Shown: positions 17,161-24,307 of the stretch, one piece after another
How positions within the stretch are numbered: position 1 is the stretch's first letter
Layout of the letters: each line of letters starts with the position of its first letter
Assembly (NCBI RefSeq): GCF_042676185.1
Contig: NZ_JBHTJT010000038.1
Location: 124,001 to 188,000, forward strand
DNA: 64,000 nucleotides
Source: Tropicimonas aquimaris
GTDB taxonomy: Bacteria; Pseudomonadota; Alphaproteobacteria; Rhodobacterales; Rhodobacteraceae
Direction of reading: 5' to 3'
Program-made: the position numbers and the translations under genes
The notes under the pieces: generated by a model
Seen by the model: the letters and a program-made list of their open reading frames with translations, nothing else
Database searches by the model: none
What the model was told of the DNA's origin: nothing

Positions 17161-17216
17161 TCGGGATGGCGGGCGGGGCGATGCTCGAAGAGCGAGCGCC
17201 GGCCCCGCCATCCCGA
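17161..17216 (+). repeat. Strong intercistronic hairpin between nrtA and nrtB
   Basis: TCGGGATGGCGGG (17161-17173) pairs perfectly over 13 bp with CCCGCCATCCCGA (17204-17216). An internal 5-bp hairpin GCTCG (17183-17187)/CGAGC (17193-17197) sits inside. No T-tract follows, so it is probably an mRNA 3'-end stabiliser or attenuator that raises NrtA over NrtBCD rather than a full terminator. Confidence 0.75.
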
Positions 17217-17245
17217 CCCCCAAATCATCCTGAGGACCGCTCGAC

Positions 17246-18331
17246 ATGACCGCCATCGACCCCGACAGCCTGAGCGCCGCCGAGGCAAGGGAAGCCCGCA
17301 AGGCCAGGCTCTTCACCCGCATCAACAAGGCCGATTCCTGGTTCAAGGTCCTCGGCCTGTCCTTCATGACACCGCTCCTCAAGGCCGCCGCCGGCGACAA
17401 CCCGAAGGCGCAGCTCAAGGAAGTCTGGCTGCTGCTCGGCGTGCCGGTGCTCGCCATCTGCTGCTTCCTCGCCGTCTGGGCCAACCTCGCGCCGAAGGTC
17501 CAGACCTCGCTCGGCGCCGTGCCCGGCCCGGCCCAGGTCTGGGAGCAGGTCGAGAACCTGCATGCCGATGCGCAGCGCGAGAACCAGAAGGAAGCCGATT
17601 TCTACCAGCGCCAGGAAGAGCGCAACGCCAAGCTGGAAGCCAGCGGCAAGTCCGACAAGGTCAAGTGGCGCGACTATACCGGCAAGCCGACCTACTACGA
17701 CCAGATCTGGACCTCGATCCAGACCGTCTTCTTCGGCTTCCTGCTGGCCACGGTGGTTGCGGTGCCCCTCGGCATCCTTGCCGGTCTCTCACGGGTGGGC
17801 GACGCCGCACTGAATCCGATCATCCAGATCTTCAAGCCGGTCTCGCCGCTGGCCTGGCTGCCGATCGTCACCATGATCGTCTCGGCCACCTACACCACAA
17901 ATGACGGGCTCTTCACCAAGTCCTTCCTGATCTCGGCGATCACCGTGACGCTCTGCTCGCTCTGGCCCACGCTGATCAACACCGCCCTTGGCGTGGCCTC
18001 GATCGACAAGGACCTGATCAACGTCTCCAAGGTGCTCAAGATGAACACCTGGACCAAGATCACCAAGCTCGTGCTGCCCTCCGCCCTGCCGCTGATCTTC
18101 ACCGGCCTGCGCCTGTCGCTCGGGGTCGGCTGGATGGTGCTGATCGCGGCCGAGATGCTCGCGCAGAACCCGGGCCTCGGCAAGTTCGTCTGGGATGAGT
18201 TTCAAAACGGCTCTAGCCAGTCGCTCGCCAAGATCATGTTCGCGGTTTTCACCATCGGCATCATCGGCTTCCTGCTCGATCGCCTGATGTTCGCGCTCCA
18301 GTCGCTCTTCACCTTCTCCAACAACCGGTGA
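17246..18331 (+). CDS. nrtB: Nitrate ABC transporter permease NrtB
   Basis: 361-residue inner-membrane permease of the BPD_transp_1 family. A first membrane helix lies at about 60-80 (LLLGVPVLAICCFLAVWANL). The other helices start near residue 154 (TSIQTVFFGFLLATVVAVPLG) and run to the end. The cytoplasmic coupling loop is visible in DLINVSKVLKMNTWTKITKL. A charged, helix-forming segment of about 65 residues between TM1 and TM2 makes this longer than cyanobacterial NrtB (about 280). Start ATG 17246 follows the intercistronic hairpin; the end is within 6 bp of nrtCD. Confidence 0.92.
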   Translation: MTAIDPDSLSAAEAREARKARLFTRINKADSWFKVLGLSFMTPLLKAAAGDNPKAQLKEVWLLLGVPVLAICCFLAVWANLAPKVQTSLGAVPGPAQVWEQVENLHADAQRENQKEADFYQRQEERNAKLEASGKSDKVKWRDYTGKPTYYDQIWTSIQTVFFGFLLATVVAVPLGILAGLSRVGDAALNPIIQIFKPVSPLAWLPIVTMIVSATYTTNDGLFTKSFLISAITVTLCSLWPTLINTALGVASIDKDLINVSKVLKMNTWTKITKLVLPSALPLIFTGLRLSLGVGWMVLIAAEMLAQNPGLGKFVWDEFQNGSSQSLAKIMFAVFTIGIIGFLLDRLMFALQSLFTFSNNR

Positions 18332-18336
18332 TCCAG

Positions 18337-20055
18337 ATGAGCATTCTCAAGTTCGACAACGTCTCCAAGTCCTTCGGCGAAGGCACCGCGAAGACGGATG
18401 TTCTGAAGAACATCGATCTCGAGGTGGAGGATGGCGAGTTCCTCGTCCTTCTCGGCTTCTCCGGCACCGGCAAGACGACGCTGATCAACCTGATGGCGGG
18501 CCTCGAGCAGCCCACCAGCGGCGCGGTCACCTTCAAGGGCGCGCCGATCACCGGCCCGGGCCGCGAGCGTGGCGTGATCTTTCAGAACTACTCGCTGATG
18601 CCCTGGCTGACGGTGACCGGCAACGTGCGCCTGGCGGTGGACACGGTCTTCCCCAGGATGCCCCGGGCCGAGAAGGAGGCGCTGGTCGACAAGTACGTGA
18701 AGATGGTCGGCCTCTCCCATGCCACCACGCGTCGGCCCGCCGAGTTGTCGGGGGGCATGCGCCAGCGGGTGAACGTGGCCCGCGCGCTCGCCATGTCGCC
18801 GGAGGTCCTGCTGCTCGACGAGCCGCTCTCGGCGCTCGACGCGCTGACCCGCGCCAACCTGGCCGACGAGATCGAGCACATCTGGGAAGCCGACCGCAAG
18901 ACCTGCGTGCTGATCACCAACGACGTCGACGAGGCCATCGTGCTCGCCGACCGGATCATCGCGCTCAACCCCGACGGGACGCTCGGCCAGGAATTCCGCG
19001 TCGACATCCCCCGCCCGCGCGAACGCGGCGAGATGAACCACCACGAGGGGTTCAAGCAGCTGCGCGGCGCGATCACCACCTACCTGATGGACGTCGGCAT
19101 CGAGGCCCGGGCCGAGGGGCTCAAGCTGCTGCCGAACGTGACCGCGATCCACAACGAGCCGCTGCCCAAGGCGCAGGCCGAGGCCGCCGGGTCGAGCCGG
19201 ATCGACAAGTACCTGGAGTTCTCGCAGCTCCACAAGATCTATCCCACGCCCAAAGGACCACTGACGGTGGTGGAGGATTTCAACCTGAAGCTCGACAAGG
19301 GTGAGTTCATCTCGCTGATCGGGCATTCGGGTTGCGGCAAGTCCACGGTTCTGACCATGGCGGCCGGGCTGAACGAGGTCTCCAAGGGGGTCATCAACCT
19401 CGACGGCCGTGCCGTCGTGGACGCCGACCCGGAGCGCGCGGTGGTGTTCCAGTCGCCCTCGCTCTTTCCCTGGCTGACCGCGCGGGAGAACTGCGCCGTG
19501 GGCGTGGACCGGGTCTATCCCCGCGCCTCGCGGGCCGAGCGCCAAGACATCGTGGATTACTACCTGGAGCGCGTGGGCCTCGCCGACAGCATGGACAAGC
19601 CCGCCCAGGCGCTTTCCAACGGCATGAAGCAGCGCGTCGGCATCGCTCGCGCCTTCGCCCTCAGCCCCAAGCTGCTGCTGCTCGACGAGCCCTTCGGGAT
19701 GCTCGACAGCCTCACCCGCTGGGAATTGCAGGAGGTGCTCATGGAGGTCTGGTCCCGCACCAAGGTCACCGCGATCTGCGTCACCCATGACGTCGACGAG
19801 GCGATCCTGCTGGCCGATCGCGTGGTGATGATGACCAACGGCCCGCAGGCGACCATCGGCAAGATTGTCGACGTGGACCTGCCCCGCCCGCGCACCCGCA
19901 AGGCGCTGCTGGAGCACCCAGACTACTACCTCTACCGCGAGCAGGTGCTGAACTTCCTCGAGGAGTACGAGCACGGCAAGCATGGCAAGACCGCCAAGGC
20001 GGAACCCGCTCCGGCGCCGGCCCCGGCGACGCCCACCAAGAAGGAAGCCGCGTGA
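18337..20055 (+). CDS. Nitrate ABC transporter ATPase, two fused ABC domains (NrtC/NrtD fusion)
   Basis: 572-residue protein with two complete ABC ATPase domains. ABC1 (about 1-285): Walker A GFSGTGKTT, signature LSGGMRQR, Walker B LLLDEPLSALDA, switch LITNDVDEA. ABC2 (about 290-545): Walker A GHSGCGKST, signature LSNGMKQR, Walker B LLLDEPFGMLDS, switch VTHDVDEA. The tail is Ala/Pro/Lys-rich. ABC1 has Asn for the H-loop His and ABC2 has a non-consensus signature, so one composite ATP site looks degenerate. Start taken at ATG 18337; a GTG at 18328 overlapping the nrtB stop is an alternative. It drives nitrate import with NrtA and NrtB. Confidence 0.9.
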   Translation: MSILKFDNVSKSFGEGTAKTDVLKNIDLEVEDGEFLVLLGFSGTGKTTLINLMAGLEQPTSGAVTFKGAPITGPGRERGVIFQNYSLMPWLTVTGNVRLAVDTVFPRMPRAEKEALVDKYVKMVGLSHATTRRPAELSGGMRQRVNVARALAMSPEVLLLDEPLSALDALTRANLADEIEHIWEADRKTCVLITNDVDEAIVLADRIIALNPDGTLGQEFRVDIPRPRERGEMNHHEGFKQLRGAITTYLMDVGIEARAEGLKLLPNVTAIHNEPLPKAQAEAAGSSRIDKYLEFSQLHKIYPTPKGPLTVVEDFNLKLDKGEFISLIGHSGCGKSTVLTMAAGLNEVSKGVINLDGRAVVDADPERAVVFQSPSLFPWLTARENCAVGVDRVYPRASRAERQDIVDYYLERVGLADSMDKPAQALSNGMKQRVGIARAFALSPKLLLLDEPFGMLDSLTRWELQEVLMEVWSRTKVTAICVTHDVDEAILLADRVVMMTNGPQATIGKIVDVDLPRPRTRKALLEHPDYYLYREQVLNFLEEYEHGKHGKTAKAEPAPAPAPATPTKKEAA

Positions 20056-20987
20056 TGGATCTCGTGGTCGACACGCCCACGCGCACCTTCATCGAGGTGA
20101 CGGAAGTCTGGGTGCCGGAAGGCGACCGGCTTGTGCTCGGCGCGGGCAATTACGGCGGGCTCGAGAGCTTCGCCCAGGCCTCCGAACCGGTCAGTTTCGG
20201 CAAGGGCGAGGGCCTGCCCGGCAAGGCCTGGGCCGAGGCGCGGCCGGTGGTGCTCAAGGGCTTCGAAGGCTCCTACTTCCAGCGCACCGAGGCCGCGCTG
20301 GCGGCCGGCCTGACCAGCGCCGTCGCGATCCCGGTGTTTGCCGGCGACACGCTCAAGGCGGTGCTCGTCACGCTCTGCGCCGATGACGAGGTTCGCACCG
20401 GCGCGATCGAGGTCTGGCGGGCGAAGGACGAGGCCCTGATGCTCGACGATGGCTACTACGGCGCGGCGAAGCATTTCGAATGGGTCTCCAAGCACACCCA
20501 TTTCCCGCGCGGCCGGGGGCTGCCGGGGGCAGTCTGGTCGTCGGAGACGCCGATCCTGATGCGCGACCTCGGCTCGGGCTACAAGTTCATCCGCTCGGAG
20601 AGCGCCGGCAAGGCCGGGTTGACCACGGGCCTCGGCCTTCCCGTTCCGGTGCCGGGCGGCGCGACCTTCGTGCTGACCCTCCTGTCCGCCCGCGGCACGC
20701 CGATCGCGCGGCGGTTCGAGATCTGGGACGCCCGCGCAGCGAGGGTCGGACGGGCCAACGAGGCCGTCCTGATCGACGGCATCTGCGCCCGCGAGGGAAA
20801 GCTCTGGAACGAGGACGCGCCCCGCCGCGCCACCGCCTGGCAGGGCCGCATCGGCCAGGTGCTCGGCAACGGCGTTCCGCTCGTCGCCGGCAGCTCCGCC
20901 GGCCTGCCCGCAGGCTACGACAGCATGGTCGCCCTGCCGATCCACCAACGCGGCGAGCTGTCCCACATCGTCGCCTGGTACAACTGA
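20055..20987 (+). CDS. GAF domain-containing protein in the nas operon
   Basis: 310-residue cytoplasmic protein that appears to contain two GAF-like modules. Half 1 has FGKGEGLPGKAWAEARPVVL and LTSAVAIPVFAGDTLKAVLV; half 2 has FPRGRGLPGAVWSSETPILM and LTTGLGLPVPVPGGATFVLT. A shorter repeat of the theme (GRIGQVLGNGVPLVAGSSAG) comes near the end. There is no output domain (no HTH, kinase or GGDEF). The GAF pocket could sense nitrate, nitrite, NO or a redox cofactor. The start overlaps the nrtCD stop (TGATG), and the globin gene follows 20 bp later. The role in nitrate assimilation is not established. Confidence 0.8.
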   Translation: MDLVVDTPTRTFIEVTEVWVPEGDRLVLGAGNYGGLESFAQASEPVSFGKGEGLPGKAWAEARPVVLKGFEGSYFQRTEAALAAGLTSAVAIPVFAGDTLKAVLVTLCADDEVRTGAIEVWRAKDEALMLDDGYYGAAKHFEWVSKHTHFPRGRGLPGAVWSSETPILMRDLGSGYKFIRSESAGKAGLTTGLGLPVPVPGGATFVLTLLSARGTPIARRFEIWDARAARVGRANEAVLIDGICAREGKLWNEDAPRRATAWQGRIGQVLGNGVPLVAGSSAGLPAGYDSMVALPIHQRGELSHIVAWYN

Positions 20988-21007
20988 AACCATCCGGGAG
21001 CCGCGCC

Positions 21008-21430
21008 ATGAACGACACCCAGATTTCCCTCATCCGAGACAGCTTCGCGCAGGTCCTGCCGATCCGGGACGACGCCGCACGCATCTTCTATGACCGCCTG
21101 TTCGAGATCGCCCCCGAGGTGAAGCCACTCTTCAATGGCGACATGACCGAACAGGGCGCCAAGCTGATGGCGATGCTCGGTACGGTCGTGAACGGGCTGA
21201 ACCATCTCGAGACCATCGTGCCCGCGGCGCAGAAACTCGCCGTGGATCACGTCGCCTACGGCGTTTCCGCGGCCCATTACGAGCCGGTAGGCGCTGCCCT
21301 GCTCCAGACCCTGGAAGCCGGGCTCGGAGACGCATTCACCCTAGAAACCCGCGAGGCCTGGGAAGAGGCCTACGCGATCCTCTCCGGCGTGATGATCGAT
21401 GCCGCCTATGGCGAAGGAGCCGCAGCATGA
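21008..21430 (+). CDS. Single-domain globin in the nas operon
   Basis: 140-residue globin resembling the haem domain of flavohaemoglobins. CD1 Phe is at 42 (VKPLFNGD) and the proximal His at 81 (LAVDHVAYGVSAAHYEPVG). The flavohaemoglobin-like HYxxVGxxLL pattern follows. There is no attached FAD/NAD reductase domain. It overlaps nirB by ATGA and has an SD (AACCATCCGGGAG) upstream. Inference: it may scavenge NO formed as a by-product of nitrite reduction or protect the sirohaem enzyme; its electron donor would have to be another protein, possibly NirB itself. Confidence 0.88.
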   Translation: MNDTQISLIRDSFAQVLPIRDDAARIFYDRLFEIAPEVKPLFNGDMTEQGAKLMAMLGTVVNGLNHLETIVPAAQKLAVDHVAYGVSAAHYEPVGAALLQTLEAGLGDAFTLETREAWEEAYAILSGVMIDAAYGEGAAA

Positions 21431-23880
21431 GCCAGTCGCAGAAACACCTCGTCGTGATCGGGGCCGGCATGGCCTCCGGACGAGCCCTGGAGCACCTCTT
21501 CGAGGCCGAACCGGACGCGTGGAAGGTCACGCTCTTCAACGCCGAACCGCGCGGCAACTACAACCGCATCATGCTCTCGCCGGTGCTCTCGGGCGAGAAG
21601 ACCTACGAGGAAATCGTCACTCATGACGATGCCTGGTACGCAGATCACGGCGTCACCTGCCGCTTCGGCGAGAAGGTCACCGCGATCGACACTGCCGCCA
21701 AGACCGTCTCCGGGGAGGATGGCGTGCCGGTGGCCTACGACAAGCTGCTCGTGGCCACCGGCTCTGCCCCCTTCATCATCCCGCTGCCCGGCCATGATCT
21801 CGACGGGGTGATCGCCTATCGCGACCTCGAGGACACCAACGCCATGATCGACGCCGCCGGCACGCCCGGCGCCCGCGCCGTGGTGATCGGCGGCGGCCTG
21901 CTGGGGCTTGAGGCCGCCGCGGGCCTGCGGATGCGCGGCATGCAGGTGACGGTGGTGCACCTTATGGGCCACCTGATGGAGCGCCAGCTCGACGAGGCCG
22001 CCGGCTACCTGCTCCGCAAGGCGCTGGTCGACCGCGGCATCGAGGTTCGCTGCTCTGCCAATTCCAGGGAGATACTTGGGCAGGACGGTCGCGTCCGCGC
22101 GCTGCTGCTCGACGACGGCACCGAACTGCCCTGCGACCTGCTGGTGATGGCCGTAGGCATCCGCCCGAACACCGGGCTGGCGAAGGAGGCCGGGCTGGCC
22201 GTTGGGCGCGGCATCCACGTGGACGACCAGATGATCACCTCCGACCCCGACGTGCTGGCCATCGGCGAATGCGTGGAGCATGACGGCGCGCTCTTCGGCC
22301 TCGTGGCACCTCTCTACGATCAGGCCAAGGTGGTGGCGAAGACACTCGCAGGCGACCCTGCGCAGTTCGTCAACAAGGAGGTGTCCACCAAGCTCAAGGT
22401 CACCGGCTGCGACCTGTTTTCGGCGGGCGATTTCGCCGCCGGAGAGGACCGCGAGGACATCGTCTTCCGCGACCCGGCCCGTGGCGTCTACAAGCGCCTG
22501 GTGTTGAAGGACAACCGCCTGATCGGCGCGGTCATGTACGGCGACACCGCCGACAGCAGCTGGTTTTTCGGCCTCATCAAGGACGCCGAGGACGTCTCGG
22601 AGATGCGCGAGACTCTCATTTTCGGGCCTGCCTTCCAGGGGGGCACCCCCCTGGACCCTATGGCGGCCGTTGCAGCCTTGCCGGATGACGCGGAAATCTG
22701 CGGCTGCAACGGCGTCTCCAAGGGCGACATCGTCGCCGCCATCACGAACGGCGCAACCGACCTTGCCGCCGTGCGCTCCACCACCAAGGCCAGCGGTTCC
22801 TGCGGCACCTGCACCGGGCTCGTCGAGCAGGTGCTGGGCGTGACCCTCGGCGACGAATTCGTCATCCCGGCCGCGCAGTCGATCTGCGGCTGCACCGAGC
22901 ACAGCCACGAGGACGTTCGCCGCCTGATCAAGAGCCAGGAACTCAAGAGCCAGGCCGCCGTCTGGCAGGAGCTCGGCTGGAAGACGAAGGACGGCTGCCA
23001 TACCTGTCGTCCGGCGATCAACTACTACCTGCTCGCCGACTGGCCGCTGGAGTACCAGGACGACCCGCAGTCGCGCTTCATCAACGAGCGCAAGCACGCC
23101 AACATCCAGAAGGACGGCACCTTCTCCGTCGTCCCGCGCATGTTCGGCGGCATGACGACCAGCGACGAGCTCCGCGCCATCGCGGATGCGGCGGACAAGT
23201 ACAACGTGCCGACCATCCACGTCACCGGCGGTCAGCGGATCGACCTGCTGGGTGTCCGCGGCGAGGACCTGCCCGCGATCTGGGCTGACCTGAACAAGGC
23301 CGGAATGGTCTCCGGTCACGCCTATTCCAAGGGCCTGCGCACGGTGAAGACCTGTGTCGGCAAGGACCACTGCCGCTTCGGCACGCAGGACAGCTCCGGC
23401 CTTGGCATCAAGCTGGAAAAGAAGCTCTGGGGCGCCTGGTCGCCGCACAAGTTCAAGCTCGCCGTCTCCGGCTGCCCGCGCAACTGCGCCGAGGCCACCT
23501 GCAAGGACCTGGGCGTGGTCTGCGTCGACAGCGGCTACCAGATCGGCGTCGGCGGCGCGGCCGGAATGGACGTGCGCCAGACCGATGCACTGGCACAGGT
23601 CCCCACCGAGCAGGAGGCCATCGACATCACGGTCGCCTTCTACCAGCTCTACCGCGAGCACGCGAAATACCTCGACCGGCCCTACAAGTGGATCGCCAAG
23701 GTCGGGCTGGACTGGGTCCGGGAACGCGTGATCGACAACCTGGAGAACCGCAAGGCCCTGATCGAGCGCTTCGAGCTCTCCCAGACGATCTACCAGAAGG
23801 ACCCCTGGGCCGAGCACGCCAGGGAGCGCGCGGAAAGCTACCAGCCGATCGCCGACCTGAGCCTGCAGGCCGCCGAGTGA
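21427..23880 (+). CDS. nirB: Assimilatory nitrite reductase [NAD(P)H] large subunit NirB
   Basis: 817-residue sirohaem nitrite reductase that reduces nitrite to ammonium. An FAD/NAD(P)-binding module (VVIGAGMASGRALEHLF; VVIGGGLLGLEAA) occupies about 1-310. A BFD-like [2Fe-2S] domain follows (CGCNGVSKGD with CGTCTG), then a second Cys-rich segment (ICGCTEHSHEDVRRL, CHTCRP). The sirohaem/[4Fe-4S] sites are TCVGKDHCRFG and GCPRNCAEATC near residues 642-690. Family length is about 800-850. It overlaps the globin by ATGA and precedes nirD by 91 bp. The context with nasA shows an assimilatory rather than dissimilatory role. Confidence 0.95.
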   Translation: MSQSQKHLVVIGAGMASGRALEHLFEAEPDAWKVTLFNAEPRGNYNRIMLSPVLSGEKTYEEIVTHDDAWYADHGVTCRFGEKVTAIDTAAKTVSGEDGVPVAYDKLLVATGSAPFIIPLPGHDLDGVIAYRDLEDTNAMIDAAGTPGARAVVIGGGLLGLEAAAGLRMRGMQVTVVHLMGHLMERQLDEAAGYLLRKALVDRGIEVRCSANSREILGQDGRVRALLLDDGTELPCDLLVMAVGIRPNTGLAKEAGLAVGRGIHVDDQMITSDPDVLAIGECVEHDGALFGLVAPLYDQAKVVAKTLAGDPAQFVNKEVSTKLKVTGCDLFSAGDFAAGEDREDIVFRDPARGVYKRLVLKDNRLIGAVMYGDTADSSWFFGLIKDAEDVSEMRETLIFGPAFQGGTPLDPMAAVAALPDDAEICGCNGVSKGDIVAAITNGATDLAAVRSTTKASGSCGTCTGLVEQVLGVTLGDEFVIPAAQSICGCTEHSHEDVRRLIKSQELKSQAAVWQELGWKTKDGCHTCRPAINYYLLADWPLEYQDDPQSRFINERKHANIQKDGTFSVVPRMFGGMTTSDELRAIADAADKYNVPTIHVTGGQRIDLLGVRGEDLPAIWADLNKAGMVSGHAYSKGLRTVKTCVGKDHCRFGTQDSSGLGIKLEKKLWGAWSPHKFKLAVSGCPRNCAEATCKDLGVVCVDSGYQIGVGGAAGMDVRQTDALAQVPTEQEAIDITVAFYQLYREHAKYLDRPYKWIAKVGLDWVRERVIDNLENRKALIERFELSQTIYQKDPWAEHARERAESYQPIADLSLQAAE

Positions 23881-23971
23881 CCATCATCTGTTCGACACTA
23901 TCCACGGGGAGTCGCGGCCTGCCGCGACGGGGGCCGCGCCCCCTCCCCGCCCTCCACCAAGGAATCGCCCC

Positions 23972-24307
23972 ATGACCAACTGGATCGACATCGGCGCCCT
24001 CGAAGACATCCCTGCCCGCGGCGCCCGCGTGGTGCGCACGGCGCTCGGCTGCGTGGCGGTCTTCCGCACCGGCAGCGACGAGGTCTTCGCGCTGGAAGAC
24101 CGCTGCCCGCACAAGGGCGGCCCGCTCTCCGAAGGCATCGTGCACGGCCAGAGCGTGACCTGCCCGCTGCACAACTGGGTCTTCAGCCTCGAGACCGGAC
24201 TCGCCCAGGGCGCCGACCAGGGCCAGGTGCCGACCTTTCCCGCACGGGTCGAGGCCGGGCGCATCCTGCTCGACGCCACCCGCCTCGCCGAGCGGAGCGC
24301 CGCCTGA
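23972..24307 (+). CDS. nirD: Nitrite reductase small subunit NirD (Rieske-type)
   Basis: 111-residue Rieske [2Fe-2S] protein. The cluster ligands are Cys45/His47 (DRCPHKGG) and Cys64/His67 (VTCPLHNW). NirD pairs with NirB in NADH-dependent nitrite reduction. The 91-bp gap before it carries no recognised element. Its stop overlaps the nasA ATG by one base (TGATG). Confidence 0.93.
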   Translation: MTNWIDIGALEDIPARGARVVRTALGCVAVFRTGSDEVFALEDRCPHKGGPLSEGIVHGQSVTCPLHNWVFSLETGLAQGADQGQVPTFPARVEAGRILLDATRLAERSAA

